Assembly: GCF_001703635.1 (NCBI RefSeq)
Contig: NZ_LQZT01000042.1
Coordinates: 1-64,000, forward strand
Direction of reading: 5' to 3'
Length of the DNA stretch: 64,000 nucleotides
Origin: Parahoeflea olei
GTDB taxonomy: Bacteria > Pseudomonadota > Alphaproteobacteria > Rhizobiales > Rhizobiaceae
Part shown: positions 53,851-62,802 of the stretch, in pieces
Position numbering within the stretch: position 1 is the first letter of the stretch
Layout: the number at the start of each line of letters is the position of its first letter
The notes under the pieces: model-generated
Database searches by the model: none
Seen by the model: the letters and a program-made list of their open reading frames with translations, nothing else
Told to the model about the DNA's origin: nothing
Position numbers and translations under genes: made by a program

Positions 53851-53880
53851 AAAAAAAGCCGCATCGTTTCCGATGCGGCC
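53851..53880 (-). terminator. Rho-independent terminator of second flagellin
   Basis: On the minus strand GCCGCATC, a 6-base loop and GATGCGGC form an 8-bp stem followed directly by seven Ts. It lies about 54 bases past the flagellin stop. Confidence 0.88.
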
Positions 53881-53933
53881 TTGATGTTCGGGGATAACCG
53901 CGTCAGTCCGGGGACTGACTGGCTCGTTCGCTC

Positions 53934-54908
53934 TTAACGGAACAGCGACAGGATGTTCTGCGAGTTGGTGTTGGCGATCGTCAGCGACTGGATGCCCAGC
54001 TGCTGCTGCGTCTGCAGCGCCTTCAGACGGGTCGATTCCTCGTTCATGTCCGCATCGACCAGCCGGCCCACGCCGCTGTCGATGGAGTCCATCAGGTTGG
54101 ACACGAAGTCTTCCTGCATCGAGATGCGCTTGTTGACCGCACCGAGGTTGGAGGCAGCGTCGGTCATCTGGTTCAGCATCGAATCGACGACGCGGAGCAT
54201 GTCGTCGACCTGCTGGTCGGTGGTGGCCGAGGTCAGCGTGATGGCGGTACCCGAAGAGGGCGTACCCGTGGTCGAACCGGTGTCGATCAGGTAGTAGTTG
54301 CGGGCCGTGGTGGTGGTGGCGTTCGGATCGAGCGCGTTGGCGTCGATATCCTTGGTGAGGATGCCGAGGCTTTCGTTGGCCGCACCGATCAGGGTGGTCG
54401 AGGTGGTGTTCACGTCGAGCGTCGTGATCGTCACCAGGCCGTTGGAATCGCGGTTGAAGCCGCCGACGACGTTCTTGGTGCCCGAAGCGGTGGTGGAGGT
54501 GTTGTTGAGCCAGTTCTCACCCGAGAACGAAGCCGATTCCGAAATCGACACGAGCTGGTTCTTGAGCTCGGTCAGTTCCTTGTTGATCTTGGTCTTGTCG
54601 ACGCCCGGCTCGCGCGCGGCCAGCAGCTTGACCTTGATTTCGGAAACCACGTCGATGGCCGAATCCATACCGGTATAGGCCACGTCCACCTTGGCGGCGC
54701 CGAGACCCAGAGCGTCCTGAACGGTTGCCAGGGCCTTGTTGTCGGAGCGCATGGTGGTCGCGATCGACCAATAGGCGGAGTTGTCGGCTGCAGTGGCGAC
54801 CTTGTAACCCGAAGAAATGCGGTTCTGGGTTGTCTCCATGTCGGAGTTGATCGAACGGAGGGTCTGCAGTGCGGCCATCGCCGAGGCGTTCGTCATAATG
54901 CTTGTCAT
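53934..54908 (-). CDS. flaB: Flagellin (second copy)
   Basis: This 324-residue flagellin starts MTSIMTNASAMAALQTLRSI. It is nearly identical to the copy at 55180-56154 through long stretches (for instance the block around LGILTKDIDANALDPNATTT) and differs mainly near SGYKVATAADNSAY and QMTDAAS. Both ends carry the D0 helices needed for polymerisation and export. It is flanked by its own promoter region and a strong terminator, so it is a single-gene transcript. The symbol is positional. Confidence 0.93.
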   Translation of the reverse strand: MTSIMTNASAMAALQTLRSINSDMETTQNRISSGYKVATAADNSAYWSIATTMRSDNKALATVQDALGLGAAKVDVAYTGMDSAIDVVSEIKVKLLAAREPGVDKTKINKELTELKNQLVSISESASFSGENWLNNTSTTASGTKNVVGGFNRDSNGLVTITTLDVNTTSTTLIGAANESLGILTKDIDANALDPNATTTTARNYYLIDTGSTTGTPSSGTAITLTSATTDQQVDDMLRVVDSMLNQMTDAASNLGAVNKRISMQEDFVSNLMDSIDSGVGRLVDADMNEESTRLKALQTQQQLGIQSLTIANTNSQNILSLFR

Positions 54909-55179
54909 AGTAGATCGTCCCTTTAGACACGAAATTACACGGGACATGCCGGACTCAAACACCGGCAGCTACGGATACGCTTCATGCCTGCCGCCACTCA
55001 TTACGTTCTGGACGGCCCGTCGCTTTACCGAGCACATTAATGACGGGTTATGGTTACAGAAGGTTTAATCCGAACTGGAAGATTTTAAATTTTCTCAGTG
55101 GGTTAAAAAAACGCCGGGGATCGCTCCCCGGCGTTCTTCAAACGGGCTCCCGGAAAGGGAGCCGCGATGCGTGCCAAGC
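54909..55179. other. Promoter region of second flagellin
   Basis: These 271 bases include an AT-rich stretch (about 55030-55110) and the terminator of the first flagellin at its lower-downstream end. The ribosome site AAAGGGA precedes the second flagellin. No further gene was seen. Confidence 0.45.
55104..55135 (-). terminator. Rho-independent terminator of first flagellin
   Basis: On the minus strand AACGCCGGGGA, a 4-base loop and TCCCCGGCGTT form an 11-bp stem followed by a T-tract (TTTTTTAACC). It lies about 45 bases past the stop of the flagellin at 55180. Confidence 0.88.
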
Positions 55180-56154
55180 TTAACGGAACAGCGACAGGAT
55201 GTTCTGCGAGCTGTTGTTGGCGATCGACAGCGACTGGATGCCCAGCTGCTGCTGCGTCTGCAGTGCCTTCAGGCGGGTCGATTCCTCGTTCATGTCAGCG
55301 TCGACCAGACGGCCCACACCCTTGTCCACCGAGGACATCAGGTTGGAGACGAAGTCTTCCTGCATCGAGATGCGCTTGTTGACCGCACCGAGGTTGGAGG
55401 CGGCGTCGGTCATCTGGCTCAGCATCGAATCGACGGCGCGGAGCATGTCGTCGACCTGCGTGTCGGTGGTGGCCGACGTGAGCGTGATCGCCGTACCGGA
55501 GGCCTGCGTACCCGTGGTCGAACCGGTGTCGATCAGGTAGTAGTTGCGGGCGGTGGTGGTGGTGGCGTTCGGGTCGAGCGCGTTGGCGTCGATATCCTTG
55601 GTGAGGATGCCGAGGCTTTCGTTGGCCGCACCGATCAGGGTGGTCGAGGTGGTGTTCACATCGAGCGTCGTGATCGTCACCAGGCCGGACGAGTCGCGGT
55701 TGAAGCCGCCGACGATGTTCTTGGTGCCCGAAGCGGTGGTTGCGGTGTTGTTCAGCCAGTTCTCACCCGAGAACGAAGCCGATTCCGAGATCGACACGAG
55801 CTGGTTCTTGAGCTCGGTGATTTCCTTGTTGATCTTGGTCTTGTCGACGCCCGGCTCGCGTGCGGCCAGGAGCTTGACCTTGATTTCGGAAACCACGTCG
55901 ATGGCCGAATCCATACCGGTATAGGCCACGTCCACCTTGGCGGCGCCGAGACCCAGAGCATCCTGAACGGTTGCAAGGGCCTTGTTGTCGGAGCGCATGG
56001 TGGTCGCGATCGACCAGTAAGCGGAGTTGTCGGCAGCGTTCTGGACCCTGTAACCCGACGAAATGCGGTTCTGCGTGGACTCCATGTCGGAGTTGATCGA
56101 CCGGAGAGTCTGCAGGGCAGCCATCGCCGAAGAGTTTGTCATGATGCTTGTCAT
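55180..56154 (-). CDS. flaA: Flagellin (first copy)
   Basis: This 324-residue flagellin starts MTSIMTNSSAMAALQTLRSI and ends SIANNSSQNILSLFR. It is the first flagellin after fliP, the place of flaA (the principal subunit) in rhizobia. It is nearly identical to the second copy, with runs of about 85 identical bases in the C-terminal half. An AT-rich promoter region of about 400 bases precedes it. Confidence 0.93.
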   Translation of the reverse strand: MTSIMTNSSAMAALQTLRSINSDMESTQNRISSGYRVQNAADNSAYWSIATTMRSDNKALATVQDALGLGAAKVDVAYTGMDSAIDVVSEIKVKLLAAREPGVDKTKINKEITELKNQLVSISESASFSGENWLNNTATTASGTKNIVGGFNRDSSGLVTITTLDVNTTSTTLIGAANESLGILTKDIDANALDPNATTTTARNYYLIDTGSTTGTQASGTAITLTSATTDTQVDDMLRAVDSMLSQMTDAASNLGAVNKRISMQEDFVSNLMSSVDKGVGRLVDADMNEESTRLKALQTQQQLGIQSLSIANNSSQNILSLFR

Positions 56155-56567
56155 AGGGGTGTCCCTTGTTTTTACGAGATACTGAGGAGGGACATACCGG
56201 ACTTATGGATTTACCGGTCACGGCGAGATGGCGTCATGCCTGTCGGAACCCGAACGCATCGGACTTCCTTGCCGTCGTGCACATCCATAGTCGCTGATCG
56301 GACTTTCGAATAGATTAATCGAAATCCAAAACCCGTTGTTATTTCAATGTGGTAAATGGTTGGTTAAAGCCGTGGAGGGATGCGCGGAAAACATTCCGGC
56401 CCCCGAGCGCCGGTCCGGCAGCGGCGCGACCGGCCGCAGCAGGCCCTGCACGGCCGGTCGCGGGACCGGAAAATCCCGCCCCCAGGCGCAGGCCTGACAC
56501 GCCCCCCTGACACATGCGCAGGGCCGGCAAAAGTCCGCATGCGCGCCCGAAGCGGACGCGCGGCAGG
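56155..56567. promoter_or_regulatory. fliP-flaA intergenic region
   Basis: These 413 bases hold an AT-rich flagellin promoter region (about 56285-56370). They also hold a long GC-rich hairpin after fliP, CGCGACCGGCC (56425-56435) pairing with GGCCGGTCGCG (56452-56462), with a nested GCAG/CTGC pairing in the loop. No T-tract follows the hairpin. Confidence 0.5.
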
Positions 56568-57305
56568 CTAGACGAAGGAGCGAACGAGGCTGCCGACCAG
56601 CAGGTTCCAGCCGTCGATCAGGACGAAGAACAGGATCTTGAACGGCAGCGAGATCGCCGTCGGCGGCAGCATCATCATGCCCATCGACATGGTGATGGTG
56701 GCGACCACCAGGTCGATCACCAGAAACGGCAGGACCACGAGAAAACCGATTTCGAAGCCGCGCCGGATCTCGGAAATCATGAAGGCCGGCACCAGCACCC
56801 TGAGGTCGATCTTGCCCGCGGTCTCGGTGGTCTGGTTGCGCTCGGTGGCGATGTCGACGAACAGCGCGAGATCCTTGGGCCGGGTGTTGGCGAGCATGAA
56901 ATCGCGGAACGGATCGGCGATGCGGCCGATCGCCTCCTGCTCCGTGATCTGGTTCTCGAGCAGCGGATTGACGCCGTTTTCCCAGGCCCGGTCGAAGGTC
57001 GGCGCCATCACGTAGAAGGTCATGAACAGGGCGAGGCTCACCAGGATCATGTTGGCCGGCGTCGTCGCCAGCCCCATGCCCGAGCGCAGGATCGCAAACG
57101 CGATGATGAAGCGCGGGAAGCTCGTCACCATGATCAGGATGCCGGGCGCCACCGACAGGACGGTGAGCAGCCCGAAGGTGCGGATGATCCAGCTTGCGAC
57201 CGAGCCGTCGACCGGCAGCTGCAGCACGCTCTGGTCCAGGCCCTGCGCATGCGCCGCCGTTGCGAATGCCATCATGGCGGCAAGGGCCGTTAGAAACCGG
57301 ATCAT
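56568..57305 (-). CDS. fliP: Flagellar export gate protein FliP
   Basis: This 245-residue protein has a cleavable signal peptide (MIRFLTALAAMMAFATAAHA) and about four membrane helices. The FliP signatures FPRFIIAFAILRSGMGLATT and PAFMISEIRRGFEIGFLVVL are clear. It forms the core of the export channel with FliQ and FliR. It overlaps fliL by 4 bases. Confidence 0.95.
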   Translation of the reverse strand: MIRFLTALAAMMAFATAAHAQGLDQSVLQLPVDGSVASWIIRTFGLLTVLSVAPGILIMVTSFPRFIIAFAILRSGMGLATTPANMILVSLALFMTFYVMAPTFDRAWENGVNPLLENQITEQEAIGRIADPFRDFMLANTRPKDLALFVDIATERNQTTETAGKIDLRVLVPAFMISEIRRGFEIGFLVVLPFLVIDLVVATITMSMGMMMLPPTAISLPFKILFFVLIDGWNLLVGSLVRSFV

Positions 57306-57823
57306 TCGATCACAAATGTCCTCATCAGGATATTGTTGACGCGGCCCTTGGACCGCAGCTTGACGCGTTCACGCAGATCGTCCTGCAGATACTGGTAGCC
57401 CCGCGGCCCCTCGATCTGCTGAAGCGAGACGGTTCGCAGGTAGGCCAGGATGTCCTCCTGGATCTTGTCGGCAAGGTCGTCGTCGGTCTCGCCGACGAAC
57501 ACCAGCGATACCTCGATTCGGATCCAGTTGTCGGAGGGGTATGACAGATTTGTGGTGATCGGCTCAAGCGTCACCAGGTTTTCGCGCACCCTGGCCCCGG
57601 CCTCGCCCTTCTTTTCGCCTTCGCCGCCATGGGCTGCAGGCGCCTCGGCCGCGGCCGCGGCCGCTTCCTCCTCGGCGGGCGCCACCGTCGGGGCGAGAAT
57701 GCCGCCCAGAACCCAGCCGCCGCCGCCGGCGACCAGGCTGAGCACCAGCACGATCGCGATCGTGACGATCAGTCCGGACTTCTTCTTGCCGGGCGCTTCG
57801 GATTCGTCTTCGGTCTCAGCCAT
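57302..57823 (-). CDS. fliL: Flagellar basal-body protein FliL
   Basis: This 173-residue protein has a cytoplasmic N tail, a single membrane helix (LIVTIAIVLVLSLVAGGGGW), an Ala/Glu linker and a periplasmic domain (LVTLEPITTNLSYPSDNWIR to NNILMRTFVIE). FliL surrounds and supports the stator. It lies 11 bases after flgH and overlaps fliP. Confidence 0.92.
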   Translation of the reverse strand: MAETEDESEAPGKKKSGLIVTIAIVLVLSLVAGGGGWVLGGILAPTVAPAEEEAAAAAAEAPAAHGGEGEKKGEAGARVRENLVTLEPITTNLSYPSDNWIRIEVSLVFVGETDDDLADKIQEDILAYLRTVSLQQIEGPRGYQYLQDDLRERVKLRSKGRVNNILMRTFVIE

Positions 57824-57834
57824 GGCCCGCCCCG

Positions 57835-58542
57835 TCAGATCGGCGAGTAGATGTCGACGAACTGCTGCCCGACCGGTGGCTGCTGAACCTCCGAAAGCCG
57901 CCCGCGGCCGCCATAGGAGACGCGCGCCTCGGCGATCTTGTCATAGGCCACGGTGTTGTTGTGGTCGACGTCGAGCGGCCGGACGATGCCGGCGACATTG
58001 AGAATGCGCAGTTCCTGGTTGACGCGGACTTCCTGGCTGCCGCTGATGACCAGGTTGCCGTTGGGCAGGATGCCGGTGACGACCGCGGCGACGCGCAGAT
58101 TGAGCTTTTCGGCCCGCGCGGTCTTGCCCTGTCCCTTGGTCGAGGTGTCCGAGCCGTAATTGATGTCGCCCGCCCCCACGGCGCCGATCGCCGGAATGTT
58201 CAGGCCCAGATTCATGGCGGACGAGTTGACCCGGCTGCGGTCGGTGTTGTTGTCGAAGCTGGCCTTCTCGTTGATCGCCAGATCGACGGTCAAAATGTCG
58301 CCGACGCTGACCGCACGGGCATCCTGGAACAGCTTGGAGCTGCGGTCGTCCCACAGCGAGAAACTGCCCGAACGCTGCGGCGGCTGCTTCGGATAGGCCG
58401 CCATCTGCGGGGTTTCGCCATAGGCGAGGCCCGAGCCGACGGGGCTCATCGAGGGAGCGCGGCCGATCTCGCGAAGGGTCTGGGAGCTCTCGCAGGCGGT
58501 GAGCGAGAGGGCGAGAGCGGTGAATGCGACAGCCCTGATCAT
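57835..58542 (-). CDS. flgH: Flagellar L-ring lipoprotein FlgH
   Basis: This 235-residue outer-membrane ring protein has a lipoprotein signal with the lipobox LTAC (Cys 17). Conserved stretches include SLWDDRSSKLFQDARAVSVG, DILTVDLAINEKA and NLVISGSQEVRVNQELRILN. It overlaps motE by 4 bases. Confidence 0.95.
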   Translation of the reverse strand: MIRAVAFTALALSLTACESSQTLREIGRAPSMSPVGSGLAYGETPQMAAYPKQPPQRSGSFSLWDDRSSKLFQDARAVSVGDILTVDLAINEKASFDNNTDRSRVNSSAMNLGLNIPAIGAVGAGDINYGSDTSTKGQGKTARAEKLNLRVAAVVTGILPNGNLVISGSQEVRVNQELRILNVAGIVRPLDVDHNNTVAYDKIAEARVSYGGRGRLSEVQQPPVGQQFVDIYSPI

Positions 58543-59066
58543 GACGGGTCCTTGGGTTTGTCGGCAGACGCCGCGGAGGCGATGATGCCGGTCAGGCCCG
58601 CGGCCTTGGTGGAGTCCATCTCGTTGAGGATGGAGCTTGCAAGCCGTGGATTGAGTTTCATGATGATCGCCGCGGCGACTTCGGGACTGAGGATCTCGAG
58701 TTGCTGCGCCGCGGCGTCCGATTTCATGTTCTTGTAGATGTCGACCAGCTGGGATTCGGCCACGCGCATGAATTCCTCACGCTTCTTGAGCCACTCCTTG
58801 TACTGGCTGGACTTCTCCTCGAGCCGCTTGAGGCGTTCGTCGACGCCGGCCTGCAGGTCCTCGAGTTCCTTCTTCTGGAGCAGGTAGCGCTGGTCGCGCG
58901 CAGCATCGACGATATTGCCGCAGAAGGCGCGGACATCCTCGTCCGAGGTCGCGGGCGGCGCCTGCTGGGCAAGCGCGCCCGACACGAGTAGGCCAGCCGC
59001 CAGCACAGAGGCGGGACCAAGCCGCCGAAGCGATACCAGGCTTGAGGGATGACGCGGGAGTCTCAT
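58539..59066 (-). CDS. motE: MotC chaperone MotE
   Basis: This 175-residue periplasmic protein has a signal sequence (VLAAGLLVSGALAQ), a central coiled coil (ELEDLQAGVDERLKRLEEKS) and a C-terminal MgtE/FliG-like helical motif (LSPEVAAAIIMKLNPRLASS). In S. meliloti MotE is a periplasmic chaperone for MotC. It overlaps its neighbours flgI and flgH by 4 bases each. Confidence 0.88.
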   Translation of the reverse strand: MRLPRHPSSLVSLRRLGPASVLAAGLLVSGALAQQAPPATSDEDVRAFCGNIVDAARDQRYLLQKKELEDLQAGVDERLKRLEEKSSQYKEWLKKREEFMRVAESQLVDIYKNMKSDAAAQQLEILSPEVAAAIIMKLNPRLASSILNEMDSTKAAGLTGIIASAASADKPKDPS

Positions 59067-60220
59067 TGCAACACCAGTTCCGCATGCAGCGCACCGGCCG
59101 ACTTGATGCCCTGGAGAATGGCAATGATGCCGTCCGGCTTGACGCCGATGGAATTGAGGCCGGCGACCAGCGTGCGCAGATCCGGCCCGTCGATGATGGC
59201 GACCTTGCCGCCGTCGACGCCCGCGGTGATGTCGGTCAGCGGCTCGACCGCGGTCACGCCGTCGGAGAAGGGCGCCGGCTGCACCACTGTCGGGGTTTCG
59301 TTGATCTGGACGGTGAGCGTGCCATGGGTGACGGCGACGCGGGAGACCCGCACGTCGTTGCCGATGACGATGGTGCCGGTGCGTTCGTTGATGACCACGC
59401 GCGCGGGCGCATCGGTTTCCACGACCAGGCCCTCGATCTCGGCGGTCAGCCGGGCGAGATCGGCATTGTCGGGCTTGCGCACCGCCACGGTGGTGGAATC
59501 GCGCGCCTCGGCGATGGCCGCGCCGTAGCGTTCCTTCGAATAGGCGTTGATCACGTCGGCCATGCCGACGGCCGTGGAGAAGTCAGGGTTGCGCAGCTGG
59601 TAGACCAGCCCGCCGACCTGCTTGAAGGAGGCCGGGATCTCGCGTTCGATGATGGCGCCGCCGGGCAGCCGGCCGGCAGTGGCCACGCCCTGCTGCAGCG
59701 TGGCGGCCTGGCCTTCGGCGGCCATGGCGGAAACGACCACCGAGCCTTGCGCGACCGCATAGATCTGGCCGTCGGCGCCCGACAGCGAGGTCATGACCAG
59801 CGTGCCGCCGCGCAGCGACGTGGCGTCGCCGAGCGAGGAGACGCTGACATCGATGCGCGAGCCGATGCTGGCGAAGGGCGGCAGGTTGGCGGTGACGATG
59901 ACGGCCGCGACATTGTTGGCGCGCGACGCGCCGCCTTCGGTGGAAATGCCGAGATTCTGCAGCATCGCGCGCAGCGACTGCTCGGTGAAGGGCGAGTTGC
60001 GCAAGCCGTCGCCGGTGCCCTGCAGGCCGACCACCAGGCCGTAACCGATCAACTGGTTGTCGCGCGCGGCCTGCAGCGAGGCGACGTCCTTGATGCGGGA
60101 GGCGGCGGCCGCGCTGTGCACGCCGACGACCTCGCCGAGCAAACCGCGGTCGAGGCCTGTTCCGGCCAGGCCGGCAAGGGCCAGGCAGACGCCGGCGAGT
60201 TTTGCGAAACGGCCGATCAT
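59063..60220 (-). CDS. flgI: Flagellar P-ring protein FlgI
   Basis: This 385-residue periplasmic ring protein has an N-terminal signal sequence (LAGVCLALAGLAGTGLDRGL). Conserved blocks include RIKDVASLQAARDNQLIGYG, LVVGLQGTGDGLRNSPFTEQ and ASIGSRIDVSVSSLGDATSL. It forms the ring around the rod in the peptidoglycan. It overlaps flgA and motE by 4 bases each. Confidence 0.96.
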   Translation of the reverse strand: MIGRFAKLAGVCLALAGLAGTGLDRGLLGEVVGVHSAAAASRIKDVASLQAARDNQLIGYGLVVGLQGTGDGLRNSPFTEQSLRAMLQNLGISTEGGASRANNVAAVIVTANLPPFASIGSRIDVSVSSLGDATSLRGGTLVMTSLSGADGQIYAVAQGSVVVSAMAAEGQAATLQQGVATAGRLPGGAIIEREIPASFKQVGGLVYQLRNPDFSTAVGMADVINAYSKERYGAAIAEARDSTTVAVRKPDNADLARLTAEIEGLVVETDAPARVVINERTGTIVIGNDVRVSRVAVTHGTLTVQINETPTVVQPAPFSDGVTAVEPLTDITAGVDGGKVAIIDGPDLRTLVAGLNSIGVKPDGIIAILQGIKSAGALHAELVLQ

Positions 60221-60699
60221 TGCGAAGCCACCCGGATGCTGCCGTCATCCATGACGGTGCCGTTGATGATGACGCCGGACTCGATGTTGCGGACCGGGAC
60301 GAAGTCGCCGATGGCGCCGTTCTTCAGCGGCGTGCCTTCGGCGGTGATGGTGAGGCCGCCGCCGGAGAAGACCAGCCTGACGGTTGCGCCGCGCTCGACC
60401 GCCCAGGCGTCGCGCAGCACGCCGACCGGGATGGTGCGCCCGGGCAGAAGCGTGCGGGTGGTCACCTTGCCGAGCACCTCGGCGGTGACTTCGGCATAGC
60501 CTGCGGCGAGATTGGGGTTGGTGACCGGCACTTCGCGCACCAGCGAGGCGTCGATCGCCTCTCCCGGATAGATGGTCCGTTCGGGCACCACCGCCGTCCC
60601 CTGCCCGGCCTGCGCCGGCGCCGCAGCGCCAAGCACGCCGGCGAGCACGAAGGCCAAGCGGGAAAACCGGGTCAGAGCGGAGAGAGGGCCAAACGTCAT
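60217..60699 (-). CDS. flgA: P-ring assembly chaperone FlgA
   Basis: This 160-residue exported protein has a signal sequence ending near APAQA and an SAF-type domain (VVPERTIYPGEAIDASLVRE, RTLLPGRTIPVGVLRDAWAV). It chaperones FlgI. It follows flgG by 18 bases. Confidence 0.92.
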   Translation of the reverse strand: MTFGPLSALTRFSRLAFVLAGVLGAAAPAQAGQGTAVVPERTIYPGEAIDASLVREVPVTNPNLAAGYAEVTAEVLGKVTTRTLLPGRTIPVGVLRDAWAVERGATVRLVFSGGGLTITAEGTPLKNGAIGDFVPVRNIESGVIINGTVMDDGSIRVASQ

Positions 60700-60717
60700 G
60701 TTTGCCGGGTCCTTCGG

Positions 60718-61506
60718 TTACCTGAGGTTCTTGGAGACCACCGACGCCATCTCATCGGCGGCCTGGATGATCTTCGAATTCATTTCATAGGCCCGCTGCG
60801 CGGAGATCAGGTCGGTGATTTCCTTGACCGGATCGACATTGGAGCCTTCGAGATAGTTCTGGCGGATGGAGCCGAAGCCGGGGTCGGCAGGAACGCCCAC
60901 GGTGGGGCCGCCCGAAGCCGGCGTCTCGCGGAACAGGTTGTCGCCGAGCGGCTCGAGACCGGCTTCGTTGACGAAGGTGGCGAGCGTGAGCTGGCCCAGT
61001 TCCTGCATTTCGGGTTCATTGCCGATGCGGGCAAAGATCTGGCCCGATGCCGAGACGACCACTTCGGTGGCGCCGTCGGGGAAGGTGATGCCGGGAACGA
61101 CCGTGTAGCCGTCGATGGTGACGAGCTGGCCATCGGCATTGGTGTTGAAGGAGCCCGCACGGGTGTAGTTGGTCTGCCCGTCGGGCATTTCCACCTGGAA
61201 CCAGCCGCGGCCGACCAGGGCGAGATCGAGATCGTTGCCGGTGCCGACCATCGGGCCCTGGATGTGCAGGTTGCGCACGGCCGAGGTCTGGACGCCGAGA
61301 CCGATATGGGCACCTTCCGGCACGATCGCCTGGTTGGAGGCATTGGCGACGCCGGCATTGCGCTCGACCTGGTAGAGAAGGTCGGAGAATTCCGCGCGGG
61401 CGCGCTTGAAGCCGGTGGTGTTGATGTTCGCCACGTTGTTGGCGATCACTTCGAGATTGAGCTGCTGGGCGTTCATGCCGGTGGCAGCGATGGCCAAAGC
61501 CTTCAT
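60718..61506 (-). CDS. flgG: Distal rod protein FlgG
   Basis: This 262-residue rod protein starts MKALAIAATGMNAQQLNLEV with NNVANINTTGFKRARAEFSD. It ends with EGSNVDPVKEITDLISAQRA and YEMNSKIIQAADEM, the rod/hook C-terminal signature. It follows fliE by 12 bases. Confidence 0.96.
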   Translation of the reverse strand: MKALAIAATGMNAQQLNLEVIANNVANINTTGFKRARAEFSDLLYQVERNAGVANASNQAIVPEGAHIGLGVQTSAVRNLHIQGPMVGTGNDLDLALVGRGWFQVEMPDGQTNYTRAGSFNTNADGQLVTIDGYTVVPGITFPDGATEVVVSASGQIFARIGNEPEMQELGQLTLATFVNEAGLEPLGDNLFRETPASGGPTVGVPADPGFGSIRQNYLEGSNVDPVKEITDLISAQRAYEMNSKIIQAADEMASVVSKNLR

Positions 61507-61518
61507 GGCGGTATCCTC

Positions 61519-61857
61519 TTAGATTTGCATCCGGGCGATTTCGAGATAGGCGGTCACCAGCTTGTCGCGGATCGCCACGGCGGTCTGCAGCGATTGCTCG
61601 GCGGTCATCAGCGCGTCGACGACATCGCGCGTGGCGGCCTCGCCGCGCACGGCTGCGAAGGACTGCCCCTCGGCCACCTTCAGGTTGTCCATCACGCCCT
61701 CGCCGAGCGACTGCATCACATCGGAAAAGGAATTGCCCTTGAGCGCCGAGACCGCGGAGCCGGCCATCTGCGACATCGAGGCCGCGCTTGCGAGTTCGGT
61801 TTCCTTGGTGCCGGCCAGCCGCGAAAACGCGCTTGTCGCACTGATGGTGTCGATCAT
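61519..61857 (-). CDS. fliE: Hook-basal body protein FliE
   Basis: This 112-residue rod-MS ring adaptor has the conserved C-terminal helices (VDALMTAEQSLQTAVAIRDK and LVTAYLEIARMQI). It overlaps flgC by 4 bases. Confidence 0.93.
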   Translation of the reverse strand: MIDTISATSAFSRLAGTKETELASAASMSQMAGSAVSALKGNSFSDVMQSLGEGVMDNLKVAEGQSFAAVRGEAATRDVVDALMTAEQSLQTAVAIRDKLVTAYLEIARMQI

Positions 61858-62279
61858 TGTCCGGCCCTCAGGAGATCGATCGTCAAGGAGACCAGTTCGC
61901 GGGTCTGCTTGACGGTCTGGAGATTGGCTTCATAGGAGCGGTTGGCTTCGCGCATGTCGGCAAGCTCGATGAGCACGTTGACATTGGGAAGCTTGACCAT
62001 GCCGTCTTCATTGGCGGCGGGATTGCCCGGATCGTATTCGATGTTGAATTCGCCCGGATCGGTGGCGATCCTGGAGACCTTGGCACTCGAGGCGCCGAGA
62101 GCGCGGTCGAGTTCCCAGGAGAAGCTGATGGTCTTGCGGCGATAGGCGTCGGAGCCGGGCGTGTCGCCGGTGGACTGGGCGTTGGCCAGGTTTTCCGACA
62201 GGATGCGCATGCGGGTTTCCTGGACGTCGAGGCCCGAGGAGGCGATGCGCGAGGCCAGCGAAAGCGGATCGACGACCAT
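61854..62279 (-). CDS. flgC: Proximal rod protein FlgC
   Basis: This 141-residue rod subunit has an N-terminal ASSGLDVQETRMRILSENLA and the C-terminal LIELADMREANRSYEANLQT. Its ATG overlaps the flgB stop by one base (TGATG). Confidence 0.95.
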   Translation of the reverse strand: MVVDPLSLASRIASSGLDVQETRMRILSENLANAQSTGDTPGSDAYRRKTISFSWELDRALGASSAKVSRIATDPGEFNIEYDPGNPAANEDGMVKLPNVNVLIELADMREANRSYEANLQTVKQTRELVSLTIDLLRAGQ

Positions 62280-62656
62280 CAGCGTTTCACCGTCAGAAGC
62301 ATCATGCGGTGAAAGGCCTTCACCATGCCGGTGTTGAGCTCATACATGCGTTTGATCTCTCCCGTTTTACTCAGTTCGTCGGGCAGGTTGACGGAGTTCC
62401 CGGATGGCAGGACCTCCACGCCGCGGTTGTCGCTGCTGGAGACGGAACCGCGGATGCTGTCTTCCTGGAAATGGCCCGGTTGGGTCGCGGCCATGCGCGT
62501 CCCGGTTTCCTGGAGCACCGCCTCGAAGGCGGCCACGTCGCGGGCCGCATAGCCGGGCGTATTGGCATTGGCGATGTTTCCGGCGACGACGCTCTGGCGC
62601 ACGGTAAGCCAGTGCGCCTGTTTGGATGTCAGATCGAAAAGCTGGATCGGTTGCAT
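62279..62656 (-). CDS. flgB: Proximal rod protein FlgB
   Basis: This 125-residue rod subunit has the family motif VVAGNIANANTPGYAARDVA (about residues 23-42) and a C-terminal helix ending KAFHRMMLLTVKR. It begins the flgB-flgC-fliE-flgG-flgA-flgI run. Confidence 0.95.
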   Translation of the reverse strand: MQPIQLFDLTSKQAHWLTVRQSVVAGNIANANTPGYAARDVAAFEAVLQETGTRMAATQPGHFQEDSIRGSVSSSDNRGVEVLPSGNSVNLPDELSKTGEIKRMYELNTGMVKAFHRMMLLTVKR

Positions 62657-62802
62657 GACATGTCTCCGTCCTGTGCAAGCCCGGAAACTAGGCGCCTAAT
62701 CTTGTGCGTGCCTTGCGACCGGCAGCGGCCGCTCATTGTTCCGGTGCGCTTCCGGAAACAAGGCCGGCCCCGGGCGCGAAAGATCGCCCGGGGCCGCGAG
62801 TC

